From: Ptychodera flava
Taxonomy: Eukaryota; Hemichordata; Enteropneusta; Ptychoderidae
Length of the DNA stretch: 64,000 nt
Assembly (NCBI RefSeq): GCF_041260155.1
Contig: NC_091946.1
Coordinates: 22,639,141-22,703,140 of the forward strand
Direction of reading: 5' to 3'
How positions within the stretch are numbered: position 1 is the first letter of the stretch; each line of letters begins with the position of its first letter. The position numbers and the translations under genes were made by a program. Of the stretch, positions 40,676-49,466 are shown one piece after another. A model generated the notes under the pieces. That model was not told the origin of the DNA and did not search any database. It saw only the letters and a list, made by a program, of their open reading frames with translations.

Positions 40676-41611
40676 ATGTCATACATATTCATAAATGGAC
40701 CAACTGGAAGTGGTAAGAGTTACGATGCAGTAAATTTGACGGAGACTCACGTACCAGAATTTGACACTAGTTTTTCCAGCAACATTGCCGACTTTTATAA
40801 TGGGCGCCACGTTTCGATTGCCGATTTTCAGAACCAGTTTATAGAACATACGCTTAGTTTACAATGTCAGGCTGGGAGGGCCTCTCCTTCGGAACGCTAC
40901 ATTATTTGTGACTCTTCCATAATTCAACATCTGACTTTTTCTCGAATCCGGGGCGTTTCCACGGAGTGGGAAGAAAAAAAGATTGTTTCTAGAGCATTTG
41001 ACCATTTACATAGTTTCATTATCATATTCAAAGATATGCCTTGGGATTATTGCAGGCGGAATGTGTTGACTCGAGCCAGGTCGTACGAAATAACCGCCTT
41101 AAAAGAACTAGAAGAGATTCACAACAAGTTCAAACAGACTTTCTTAGAAATTTGCCACGACTACAGGCTTCCATGTTTGGTAATTCGGAACGCTCTTACG
41201 CCCCTCGTTCTCAAGAATATACTTAATCCAACAATTGATACCGAGACAGTCGGGACCAGTAGATTTCCACAAGCTTTTGACTTTGGAATTGCATGGAGCG
41301 GCGGCAGCCAGGGATTTTTAATAGACGGTTTCGAGGAGGAGGAACTTGAAAAAGCGTACTATCCACCTGGTCAAGAACAACTAGAACAACCTCGAGTCTC
41401 ACTCAAGAACCTACACAAACTTCTTAATGCTTGTGAATCTGTGTGTGCTTATAATGCTCCGTTTGACTTACGAGCACTTGATATGATGAAAAGGGTGGAC
41501 TTTGGAGTTACTTGTCTATGGTTCATGTCAGTTGTGTACATTATACTTCAACCAGAACTTATCGATAAAGCTGAAAAAGGAGGATTGGAAAGAACGGACT
41601 GTGGAACATGA
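40676..41611 (+). CDS. Deoxynucleoside-kinase-like domain fused to a DnaQ-like exonuclease segment (Polinton cargo)
   Basis: Residues 1-180 resemble deoxynucleoside or thymidylate kinases: P-loop FINGPTGSGKS at 5-15, then IIIFKDMPWDYCRRNVLTRA with the E-x-C-x-x-R type spacing, and ALKELEEIHNKFKQTF matching the helix after the lid. From about residue 185 a second domain starts with DTETVG (exonuclease motif I) and continues to AYNAPFDLRALD (motif II, N-x-x-FD). Both domains lie in one frame. By family the first would phosphorylate deoxynucleosides and the second cut DNA 3' to 5' or degrade nucleotides. A kinase fused to an exonuclease is not part of the standard Polinton set. The exonuclease part looks shorter than a full domain, so the gene may be truncated. 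It diverges from the neighbour on the left over an AT-rich gap. Confidence 0.7.
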   Translation: MSYIFINGPTGSGKSYDAVNLTETHVPEFDTSFSSNIADFYNGRHVSIADFQNQFIEHTLSLQCQAGRASPSERYIICDSSIIQHLTFSRIRGVSTEWEEKKIVSRAFDHLHSFIIIFKDMPWDYCRRNVLTRARSYEITALKELEEIHNKFKQTFLEICHDYRLPCLVIRNALTPLVLKNILNPTIDTETVGTSRFPQAFDFGIAWSGGSQGFLIDGFEEEELEKAYYPPGQEQLEQPRVSLKNLHKLLNACESVCAYNAPFDLRALDMMKRVDFGVTCLWFMSVVYIILQPELIDKAEKGGLERTDCGT

Positions 41612-41899
41612 GAGTCGTTTGAAGATCTTGCAAACTTAATATGTTCAGGAACTGAGATACCACCTCATCCACATACTGCCGAAAAAGATGCAGTAAGTGA
41701 ACATTACTTACGACAGTACATGATAAATACTTGGCCGGTGGGTGGAAGTCGAGGTGGTAAACTGACACTTTCTTCTTTCAAGAAATTAAGACTTTTTCCA
41801 TGGTACTTATTGAATAACTTTCGTAAATACTTACGTTAGTACTTACGTAGTACTTGACAAGTACCAGCACAGGAACTTACGAAGTACTCCTTCGGAACG

Positions 41900-42984
41900 T
41901 TACGAAGTTCTAATAACATTTTCTTCTGGCTCCCAACTATTGAAACTTTCCGGATAACCGCGCCATTTTATCAGATAATATTTCTTTCCCCTAATTTTTT
42001 TCGTCTTCAAAATTCGTTCTACTCTGTACAGCTCGTCGGCACCTTCCGAAAGGGCGCTCTGAAGTTCATCAGAATAGAAAGTGCCGAGTATTTCCTCTCC
42101 ATTCAGATCTTTTATTTTGTAAACTGGCGGCGTTCCCAAGTCAGCCGCATACACAACTTTTGAAACCACGAAAATCTCCTCTGTCCAATTTGGTAAATAT
42201 CCTTTCCTGAAAGTGGTCTTGTATTTTGTAATTCGGACCCTTCTCTCCGGCTTGAATTCAGGGTTAACTCCCCGGCTGCCAACTCAGGGAAAGTGTATAA
42301 AATGCCTGCCAATCGTTCTCCTCCGTTACGTCGACTGGTTTCATTTTGATACTTCCGTGAACGGTGTTGTTGTAATTCTCGAGAAGTTCTGGTAGAATAG
42401 AAAGCCATTCTCGTGTCTGTTTATATGTAAAGTATTTCCACATCATCGTCTTGAGAGTCCGATTAAAACGTTCAACAACGCTAGCTTTTTATCACTGTAG
42501 GTGTGAAACCAGTGAATGCCTGACTCCTCCAACCATTTCTGCATTTTCTGATTAGTAAATTCCCGTCCCTCATCTGTCTGAAGTTTGTCAGGTTTCCTCC
42601 CGGATTTCTTAATCATGTCTTGTAGCGCCTTCAGAGTGTCATCGGCCGTTTTTGACTGTATTGGCCTGGCCCAGCATATTTACTGAGTACATCGATTACT
42701 GTTAGCATGTATCGAATGTTACGGTTCTCTTTTAGGAATGCTGCAGGGAATTCCACGAGATCCGCTTGCCACTGTGAGTCTATCGATGTACGAAAACGCG
42801 CCTCCCACCACGAGTACGAGGTACCGATTTATGTAGAAGTTAGCTGAGTTTTTAACCAGTCCTGTACCTCTTTCTTAGTAATTTTTAACCCGCTGGCCCG
42901 TGCTGCGTCATACAATTTTTGTACACCTCCAAAACCAGTTTTCGGGTTGTAATATAATTCTCTAAGAGTGCCTTCAGCTTCCAT
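41900..42984 (-). pseudogene. Retroviral-type (RVE) integrase with C-terminal chromodomain (broken)
   Basis: The minus strand shows an N-terminal region typical of Polinton integrases (LRELYYNPKTGFGGVQKLYD) and catalytic core signatures of the D,D-35-E type (WQADLVEFPAAFL, LTVIDVLSKYA, TDEGREFTN, then a helix containing WLSILPELLENYNNTVHG). At the C terminus is a chromodomain (VERILKTKKIRGKKYYLIKW, WRGYPESFNSWEPEENV). In relatives this protein inserts the element and makes the 6-bp duplication seen here; the chromodomain may steer it to modified histones. The gene is broken in a few places. Confidence 0.93.
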
Positions 42985-42994
42985 AATTGCTATA

Positions 42995-43600
42995 TTATAC
43001 GAAAAATTTTATGTCGTACGGATGCTGAAAATTAAATACTAGTTTACTGAATTTTATCCTTTTCAATTGCTTGATTAGGCCCACGGCTTCCCGTTCTGTC
43101 ATCTCCATTCCATGTTCTTTTATAATAGTTTTGTTGTCTATCTTGTTCGGTGTGTAAAATAGTACTAACATCTTTATGTTTTCCCTGAATGGTTTACTAA
43201 TACTAGTATATTGCTGAGTCAGAACCCAGACAGATAGTCCGTAGTGTCTTGCGCTGAAACCAAGTTGGACTAAAATGTCACTGCGCTTCTTCATATCTTT
43301 GGACGAGGCGCAGTCGTCGAGTACTATTAAAGTGTTCGTGCCGGCCCATTCGTTCCGTACGTAGGTTAATGTATCATCCACTGCATCGAGTCCAACTGGA
43401 AACACAAACACATTATCATCTTCGAAAATGAATCTTCTATTATACGTTTTATTAATCATGAATGTTGGGCAAATGAAAACTATATATTCGAATTTCCTTA
43501 AGTACGGACCGGTGAGGAGGTCCAACATAAATTCTGTTTTGCCAGAATCTGTCGGTCCATTTATAATCATGTTGAATGGCGGGGTAGCGAATATTGACAT
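42995..43600 (-). CDS. Polinton genome-packaging ATPase (FtsK/HerA, A32-like)
   Basis: A 201-residue frame with Walker A at residues 14-21 (GPTDSGKT), Walker B near 92-97 (NTLIVLDDC), and WVLTQQYTSISKPFRENIKM, which fits the sensor region of viral packaging ATPases of the A32 type. Length is as usual for the family. The start follows shortly after the neighbour's stop, so both are probably read together with the integrase on the same strand. It looks whole. Confidence 0.88.
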   Translation of the reverse strand: MSIFATPPFNMIINGPTDSGKTEFMLDLLTGPYLRKFEYIVFICPTFMINKTYNRRFIFEDDNVFVFPVGLDAVDDTLTYVRNEWAGTNTLIVLDDCASSKDMKKRSDILVQLGFSARHYGLSVWVLTQQYTSISKPFRENIKMLVLFYTPNKIDNKTIIKEHGMEMTEREAVGLIKQLKRIKFSKLVFNFQHPYDIKFFV

Positions 43601-43611
43601 TTCCTCTGGAT

Positions 43612-44994
43612 CTATATATTGTAAATAAATGTAATAAATATTGCTAAAGATAACAAACCAATTTTGCCGAATTCGTGAATAGGGTCTGCGTCGAGTGTTG
43701 CAGATGCTGCCCGTTCCGGGGAGGGGAGGCCCCCCCGAGTCGTGTCATTGTGAGGTGACTCTCCGGGCTCGTCCTGCCACTTCACAGGATCCCCCTCCTC
43801 CCCTCCTTCCATCTCATGTATAGCACTTTCTCGAACTTCCGTGTTTATATCACCATTCACCCCGAACACCATAGATTCTGTTGCGTATTGTAATTCATTA
43901 TTATAACCTGAGATTGCCGGGCCCGAAAGAATGACCATCTCAGACGGTAAGAGAAGTAAATTTGGCGAAACTGCCATATCAAGTTTGACACCAGTATTCA
44001 TTATTGTGTCTTGATATCGCCTATAACTAATTACTTTGTCGGTATTACGAATTTCATCTTCGAGGAGAACGCCGAATTCTTTTCGGACTTGCTCTGCACT
44101 GCCAGTATCACCTACTATGGTACTGCGAATATTCGCTTGTGCGCCGAGTATGCAATATACGTAGGCTTCAAGACTTTCGTTGAGGCGGGCTAGGCCAGCC
44201 TTTGTTAGACCCGAGTCTCCCTTCAGAGGAATGAAACTATTGTATTGTCCCTCCGATCCATCATTTCGGAAGAAATAGTAGTGTGGTCGTTCTTTGTCGG
44301 ACAGTACATGTTTTTTCTTTCCAAAAATTGTATGTGTATAGAAAACGCCTCCGTCGGCGGAGAGGAAAAAGTCATGACCGTTGTATATCGCTTTTGGCTG
44401 TCTAACGGGCCCACGATTAGTATAATATTCATAACCATAACCAAGACCCTTATTTTGACCTTTTCGATATCGAAAGTCGGACTTCGTTGGACTTATATTT
44501 CCAAATTCTGTACATAGAAGTTCATATTGGACGAGATTGTACGGATTGTCGCCCGCTTTGAAGGTGGGGGTATCGTCTGGAAGTGCAACGCCCATTTCAT
44601 GAAGAATACGACGTATTGTAAAATATACATGGAAACGGCAGAATGATCGTATTTGCGGAGGAAATTTCCCTTCGGAACCGAAGAGATGGGCGAATGATAT
44701 ACCACAACCAGTAGTGCTGCACCATACGGCGAAATTTAATTGCTGGTCCCAGTATTTCATATGCGGGCTGCCCAGCCAGACATTACTTTCTTTTGCTGTT
44801 CTATGAGTGATTACATTATCTTTGAACACATCCCGTGGATGGAAAGTAAATTTATCTGTCGGCGTTACATATATTTCTAAGTCCATGAGAATAGGTTTTA
44901 TGTCGTTTGGATTGGAAGGAATATCAGAATGCTGTACTGTCGGTACGCTCGTCTTATTCAATTGAAAAGCAACTGGGAATAGGTCTGTACTCAT
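43612..44994 (-). CDS. Conserved Polinton structural-type protein with C-terminal anchor, 460 residues
   Basis: Contains LNFAVWCSTTGCGISFAHLF near 85-105, SFCRFHVYFTIRRILHEMG near 115-135, NPYNLVQYELLCTEFG, and LTKAGLARLNESLEAYVYCI around 265-285. I know this combination from proteins of many invertebrate Polintons, though its role is not settled; it could be a virion protein. The C terminus is a hydrophobic anchor (IGLLSLAIFITFIYNI) after an acidic, proline-rich linker. It lies just upstream of the ATPase with an 11-base gap, and divergently from 45026. The frame looks whole. Confidence 0.65.
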   Translation of the reverse strand: MSTDLFPVAFQLNKTSVPTVQHSDIPSNPNDIKPILMDLEIYVTPTDKFTFHPRDVFKDNVITHRTAKESNVWLGSPHMKYWDQQLNFAVWCSTTGCGISFAHLFGSEGKFPPQIRSFCRFHVYFTIRRILHEMGVALPDDTPTFKAGDNPYNLVQYELLCTEFGNISPTKSDFRYRKGQNKGLGYGYEYYTNRGPVRQPKAIYNGHDFFLSADGGVFYTHTIFGKKKHVLSDKERPHYYFFRNDGSEGQYNSFIPLKGDSGLTKAGLARLNESLEAYVYCILGAQANIRSTIVGDTGSAEQVRKEFGVLLEDEIRNTDKVISYRRYQDTIMNTGVKLDMAVSPNLLLLPSEMVILSGPAISGYNNELQYATESMVFGVNGDINTEVRESAIHEMEGGEEGDPVKWQDEPGESPHNDTTRGGLPSPERAASATLDADPIHEFGKIGLLSLAIFITFIYNI

Positions 44995-45025
44995 TATTCG
45001 TGTTTCTATATACAGATAGATTTAA

Positions 45026-45922
45026 ATGGAGGAGAATTTTCTCGGAATCCCTGTCGGAACGATTTCTTTAGGGGTACTAACATTCCAGACTATGTTAATA
45101 CTTTATTTCGGATTCAGGTTTAAACGAATTTTTTATTTTTTACTAAGAATAGATAACATACTGCAAACAATGGAGAATTTAATAAAGTCATCGGCAGCGG
45201 CAAATACGACAGCGCATTCCGAAGGACCAACCGCAGCGTCGGACGCTCGATCCATAATAGAGACTAAACGTGAAAAAATACTCTGTGCCATCGCAAGTGG
45301 TCAAAGTAAGTTATTTTTTGGTAAGGAGATTTCAGTTGTGGATGTAGAAAAATGGAAAGATGAAACGGTGGATAAAGCTTTCAAAATGTACGAAGCGAAA
45401 TACAGTTCTCTTATAAGTGATACCATCACTCAAAGTTTCATAGATCTAGGAGCCCGTGCAATCAGTCAGGTAGTTCCAATCGATGATCGAGATAACTATG
45501 CCACTGATCTTAAAAAGGATTTTATTCTAAACAGTGAAATAAAACGATTATCAGGACGGATAGCGTACACATGTGGGCCCCTGATTGCTCTAATTTCCAC
45601 CGGTTTAATTACGGGTAAACATTTAAATTTTAAAAAAATCGGGTTTAATATAGTACCTGAAATAAATGGATTCAACTTCGCAAACGATTCCGACTCAGCA
45701 AACGGAAACGGGGCCCACACCGGAAACGGAAACGACTCCGTCAGGGACGATCCTACCACCAACACCGGCACCTCCGACACAGCGCAACATAGAGAAAGTT
45801 TCGTTACCGCCGAAGCATCCAGGGAGAGTTGCTGCAGGGAAGAAATTAGCGGAATGGAACAGGCAAAACAGGGAGAAGAAACGCCAAGCGAGGGAGGAGG
45901 GGAGCGATGCGGTAGCGACTGA
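45026..45922 (+). CDS. Polinton protein with N-terminal membrane segment, 298 residues
   Basis: An N-terminal hydrophobic segment (SLGVLTFQTMLILYFGF at 14-30), a charged helical middle part and a second weakly hydrophobic stretch near 180-195 (ACGPLIALISTGLITG-like). The last 85 residues are low-complexity (Asn, Gly, Asp, Glu) and overlap the next gene in another frame. No family recognised. It diverges from the 460-residue gene over a 30-base gap. Confidence 0.5.
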   Translation: MEENFLGIPVGTISLGVLTFQTMLILYFGFRFKRIFYFLLRIDNILQTMENLIKSSAAANTTAHSEGPTAASDARSIIETKREKILCAIASGQSKLFFGKEISVVDVEKWKDETVDKAFKMYEAKYSSLISDTITQSFIDLGARAISQVVPIDDRDNYATDLKKDFILNSEIKRLSGRIAYTCGPLIALISTGLITGKHLNFKKIGFNIVPEINGFNFANDSDSANGNGAHTGNGNDSVRDDPTTNTGTSDTAQHRESFVTAEASRESCCREEISGMEQAKQGEETPSEGGGERCGSD

Positions 45923-46211
45923 AGCAAACTGTATAGACCTACCGCCTACAATGAAAGAACAGTGTGATAGCTCACGCGATAGCTGGTATAATAAATGTTA
46001 TCTTGTTTTAGGAATTGTGGGAGTTTCATTGACTGCATTAGGGCTATATTGGGGGCGTGCTCGACATATTTGTCCCCTCCGGAAAGATGAACCGCTTCAG
46101 AAAGCGAAAAAAACAGAGCCCGTAGCAGCTCCCTCCAGAACAGTTCCGAGGGGAGGGGAGGGGGAGGGGGAGGGGGGACCCAGCTCCTCTACATTGTATG
46201 AGATGGATTAA
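45666..46211 (+). CDS. Polinton small membrane protein with RVAAGKKLAEWNR motif, 181 residues
   Basis: A Thr/Pro-rich N terminus, a basic stretch HPGRVAAGKKLAEWNRQNRE at about 53-72 that I recognise from Polinton proteins, and one clear membrane helix (LVLGIVGVSLTALGLYW) near residues 112-128, followed by a Gly/Glu-rich tail. Its first 257 bases overlap the preceding gene in a different frame. The motif and membrane segment make this the better-supported frame of the overlap. Confidence 0.6.
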   Translation: MDSTSQTIPTQQTETGPTPETETTPSGTILPPTPAPPTQRNIEKVSLPPKHPGRVAAGKKLAEWNRQNREKKRQAREEGSDAVATEANCIDLPPTMKEQCDSSRDSWYNKCYLVLGIVGVSLTALGLYWGRARHICPLRKDEPLQKAKKTEPVAAPSRTVPRGGEGEGEGGPSSSTLYEMD

Positions 46212-46260
46212 CTCCCCATATTTTTTATTTTATTTTTATTTTATATACTAGTCAGCAATC

Positions 46261-46491
46261 ATGGATATTAAAACAGTTGTAAACACAATGTACGATGGTA
46301 TTGTAATCGCAGGACTTGCGATGGGATATCTAATGATCTCCAGCAAATTTCTGAAAATAGAGGTTGGCGATCCAAGTCGACCAAATTTAACTCGCTTGGC
46401 AAAATTAGGCGGTGCGACTGCTGCCGCGGTTGCGACCAAAGATCTCCTTGAACAGAAAAATATTATTCCTGCAGAACCTTATACTTCGTAA
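46261..46491 (+). CDS. Polinton tiny membrane protein, 76 residues
   Basis: An N-terminal membrane helix (GIVIAGLAMGYLMISSKF), then NLTRLAKLGGATAAAVATKD and a short polar end. Small proteins with a LAKL-G-A-x-A segment accompany capsid genes in related elements. It sits between the 181-residue gene and the penton-like gene on the same strand and looks whole. Confidence 0.55.
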   Translation: MDIKTVVNTMYDGIVIAGLAMGYLMISSKFLKIEVGDPSRPNLTRLAKLGGATAAAVATKDLLEQKNIIPAEPYTS

Positions 46492-46558
46492 TGGGCACCT
46501 TCGGAATATTATTCATCAAAAAAAATTATACTTAGTAATATATATACAGCGCACAACA

Positions 46559-47287
46559 ATGATCATTTGGATTGAAAGTCAAACAGGTGAACCGGTTACT
46601 GTTAATTTTTACCCTTGCATTGACACGACACAGTTTACGAAGATAAGACTGCTAGAGTGTGGACTATATAATTCATGGCATAACATAACATCAACAAATA
46701 ATGTACTAAAATATCAAGAAGGTGACCAACCAAAGAAGACTAAATCAATACGTCCAGGTAACTACAATATCGATACGTTAAACAAAGCAATCGGGTTGAA
46801 GCAAAAAATTAATTTTGAAAAACATCTGCCGACAAACCATGTTTATCTAACTTTGGCTAAAGATATTAAAGTCTATTTTAATGCCACAGGTAGCTTTGCC
46901 AACGTCGTTGGTTTTTCAGATAAACCTGAGGACAACCCAGTTATAAAAAGTACTATTAGTCCGAAGAAAGTGGATTTCTTAACAGTCACTAAATATATAG
47001 TTCATTCAGATGTAGTCGATGTTACTGGAAATTATGTTTCATTTGGTTCGGGTGCCGGAGGATACATACAGGGGAAAGTATCGAACTGTTTACAAATACT
47101 TCCCATCCGGGATACGAGAGAAATAAGTGAAAAGGTTACTTACGATTTTAAAAACGGAGCAATTTCTATGCCATTGAGAAAAGGGGGAGATTACATGAAT
47201 TCAATGCGTATCTGGATAACAGATCAGGATGGGAACATGATCGATTTCAATAACTGGCCAATTAGCTTTTGTATTGAATTATTGTAG
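46559..47287 (+). CDS. Putative Polinton minor capsid (penton-like single jelly-roll) protein, 242 residues
   Basis: Strand-rich throughout, ending in SMRIWITDQDGNMIDFNNWP and then FCIELL, a close most often seen in minor capsid proteins of Polintons and related elements. The segment RPGNYNIDTLNKAIG near the middle is also typical. I start it at the ATG at 46559 because the frame upstream runs through the previous gene. It looks whole. The role is assigned by pattern only. Confidence 0.65.
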   Translation: MIIWIESQTGEPVTVNFYPCIDTTQFTKIRLLECGLYNSWHNITSTNNVLKYQEGDQPKKTKSIRPGNYNIDTLNKAIGLKQKINFEKHLPTNHVYLTLAKDIKVYFNATGSFANVVGFSDKPEDNPVIKSTISPKKVDFLTVTKYIVHSDVVDVTGNYVSFGSGAGGYIQGKVSNCLQILPIRDTREISEKVTYDFKNGAISMPLRKGGDYMNSMRIWITDQDGNMIDFNNWPISFCIELL

Positions 47288-47308
47288 TCGTTCCGCCTAC
47301 CGGTGTAA

Positions 47309-47707
47309 CATAAACCATCCCACGACCAATCCTCCAGCAATATAGATCATCTCATATTTCTTTTGCTCAGGACTGGGTTGATAATAATCTGAGAATTGAA
47401 CTGCCCCTTCGGAACGGCTTTGCACCGCTTCTGCTTCTTCCAGGATTTCTGCATCTGTATCTCTTAATTCTGCCGCAGCATGCGCATCCTTTGCTTGATT
47501 TTCTCTTTCCCAGTCAGCCTGTAGTAATCTTTTTTCTGACCAGACGTGCGATCATGTTCAAATTTTTCTAATGCTTTATCATGTCGGACCTCTCTTCAAT
47601 AAGAGCGTCACCATTACCGAAAGCTTTTGTCCGATAATATTTCCTCCTGTGAATGCCGTTGCATTTAATACAGCACCGAGAACTGTCATTCCTATTGCTG
47701 AAGCCAT
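47309..47707 (-). pseudogene. Polinton small membrane/coiled-coil protein remnant
   Basis: The minus strand starts MASAIGMTVLGAVLNATAF followed by TGGNIIG, an N terminus I recognise from a small Polinton membrane protein. The remainder is charged and coiled-coil-like. It is broken. It faces the penton-like gene tail to tail. Confidence 0.5.
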
Positions 47708-47863
47708 GGTTGTGTATATTACAAGGTATTATTTTAATTTTCACTGTATATAGGTCCCTACGGAGTATGTCTGATCCAAGTGGCTTCGGTCTAGGTACAA
47801 TTCGTATGCAAAATCTTGAGCTCGAAGATCTGATGTGATGTTAAAGTTAACAATAATACTAAG

Positions 47864-48829
47864 ATGGCTGCTAATCATAATAAGGATTACGTCCTTCGTT
47901 ATAAAGACCGCGAAAAATATTTCGTTTTAGCCAATGCCGCGGCGCCACCCCACGAACATGCTGTAGAATTTTCCGAACTTAAAGACATTGATGAAACTGT
48001 AATTGACGCCACAAAGGCTTCGAATGATCCTACTCCTTTTGCTCTGACATGGGATTCGGCTAGTCAGAAATTCATGCCTTATAATGTACCACGTAACATC
48101 TTAGATATATTGGATAGTGAAATTAGTGGTGGAGTTGCTGAACTTCCAGGAACTCCAAATGTTATTTATTTCGATAGCAATGTTAACAAGTACAAGTTGT
48201 TAGATTTTCGTAGTTGGCTTACTCCTACGAATCCATACATTGCACTTCTTGGTATACCGATTCACCTTAAAATTAGTCCTCTTAATACAATAATGAAGGC
48301 AGATAATACACTAAGAAGGTGGATAAACGAGGGGGAGAATTATTGCTCGTATACAGCTAGCGGAGTTCCAGTTAGATTATTTTGGGACACAACTTTAAAG
48401 AAACTGGGTCTTAAAAGTGTTGGTGATGAGGCAGCTGTTCTCACTTTACAGACAGTAAATCAACAGATGACTGATAATATGAAAATACTTCAACATGGTA
48501 CAGTTCTCATTAGATGTGTAAAGTTAGCTACGGGAGACGAGTTTGACGATTTGGTTGGATATTATGCTATGAAAACAGATAACAGAACAACTTGTGATAT
48601 TATTATAAGTATTGATAAAGATCGGGGAGGGGAAATGAGTATTGAATGTTTTGTTGGTGGGAATAGAATAGAGAACGACTTAGGAACTACATTTGTACGT
48701 AAAGATAAAAGAGTGAACACTTTAGATATCAGTACCATTCATCTGAAACGACTCATTTTGTTTGAAGTAATGGTCTTTCGTCATATTTTAAGTTCAGAGG
48801 AAATTACTAAAATTTTATCTATCGGGTGA
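47864..48829 (+). CDS. Putative fibre or attachment protein with lectin-like C terminus, 321 residues
   Basis: The N-terminal third is extended and polar. The C-terminal half is strand-rich and ends LFEVMVFRHILSSEEITKI, which is the usual last strand and turn of concanavalin-A/laminin-G-like domains (x-E-V-x-x-Y/F-x-R-x-L-S-x-x-E). By analogy such a protein could bind a cell-surface glycan. The frame looks whole, is the last gene before the right inverted repeat, and reads towards it. Confidence 0.55.
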   Translation: MAANHNKDYVLRYKDREKYFVLANAAAPPHEHAVEFSELKDIDETVIDATKASNDPTPFALTWDSASQKFMPYNVPRNILDILDSEISGGVAELPGTPNVIYFDSNVNKYKLLDFRSWLTPTNPYIALLGIPIHLKISPLNTIMKADNTLRRWINEGENYCSYTASGVPVRLFWDTTLKKLGLKSVGDEAAVLTLQTVNQQMTDNMKILQHGTVLIRCVKLATGDEFDDLVGYYAMKTDNRTTCDIIISIDKDRGGEMSIECFVGGNRIENDLGTTFVRKDKRVNTLDISTIHLKRLILFEVMVFRHILSSEEITKILSIG

Positions 48830-48859
48830 ACAAGTTCGTACCGATAGGAACTAGAGTCG

Positions 48860-49460
48860 TTCAGAAAAAAATTCCACAGAAAATTTTTCTGAAAACTGTA
48901 GAATAACAGACATTGAACATGACATCACAAGTTACTAAGCAACTGGAACGGTATTGCGAAATTCCCTACTGGAAAGTTCCTGCCTGAAAAGGTACCGATA
49001 GGGGTATTGCGCAACATTGTTCTGGTAGGGTAGGGGAAAATCTCGTTCCGATAGGTAACATAAGTGTTAATACAACTCCAAACATAGTGAAAATTCACAC
49101 AGCCAGCAGATATTGATAAAATTCACATCCAGAAACGAGAATCGCCTTCGGAACGGTTGCTTTGTAAGAGCAGACTCGCTCCAGTACATCTCAGTCAGAA
49201 TCTATCTAACAAATGAGAGAGAGAATAGAATGTCGTTCCGTTTTGCTCAGTGGGGCTGAGTCATAGCACATTGCGCAAGTCTCAGCAGGGAATTTCCCTG
49301 CTTAGTTCAGGACAATGCACTGCGCGTGAGTTCATATATAGGTCAGGGTTATACTTTAGTTACATGGATGGTTAAATTTTCCTTCGCTCCCTTTAGATAA
49401 ATGAATAAAATGGGTGTAAAATTCTTACTGAATCCCAAACCCCAATAAAAACTTACTACT
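48860..49460. repeat. Right terminal inverted repeat of the Polinton
   Basis: Inverted copy of 32235-32836, ending ACTTACTACT. Similarity fades just inside the shared CTACAGTTTTCAGAAAAATT string. Confidence 0.95.
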
Positions 49461-49466
49461 GCTATA
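49461..49466. repeat. Right 6-bp target duplication GCTATA of the Polinton
   Basis: Exact direct copy of 32229-32234, adjoining the last base of the right inverted repeat. Confidence 0.95.

Larger units (their letters stand above)
32235..49460. mobile_element. Polinton/Maverick element, 17,226 bp, fossil
   Basis: Begins AGTAGTAAGT and ends ACTTACTACT, with inverted repeats of about 600 bases and 6-bp target duplication GCTATA. Parts in order: membrane protein (-), coiled-coil membrane protein (+), small protein (+), capsid-like protein (+), protein-primed PolB (-), unknown (-), kinase/exonuclease (+), chromodomain integrase (-), packaging ATPase (-), conserved unknown with C-terminal anchor (-), four proteins (+), small membrane protein (-), lectin-like protein (+). 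This gene set is characteristic of Polintons. Terminal repeats differ at only a few bases, so insertion looks recent. The element is nevertheless broken, with roughly ten breaks shared among several genes, while others look whole. No protease of the adenain/Ulp1 type was recognised. Unit A lacks it, so it entered after the duplication or unit A never had it. Confidence 0.97.

Noticed and set aside
44223-44517. Frames of 73-90 codons opposite or inside the 460-residue Polinton gene
   Set aside because: Shadows of the long frame on the minus strand.
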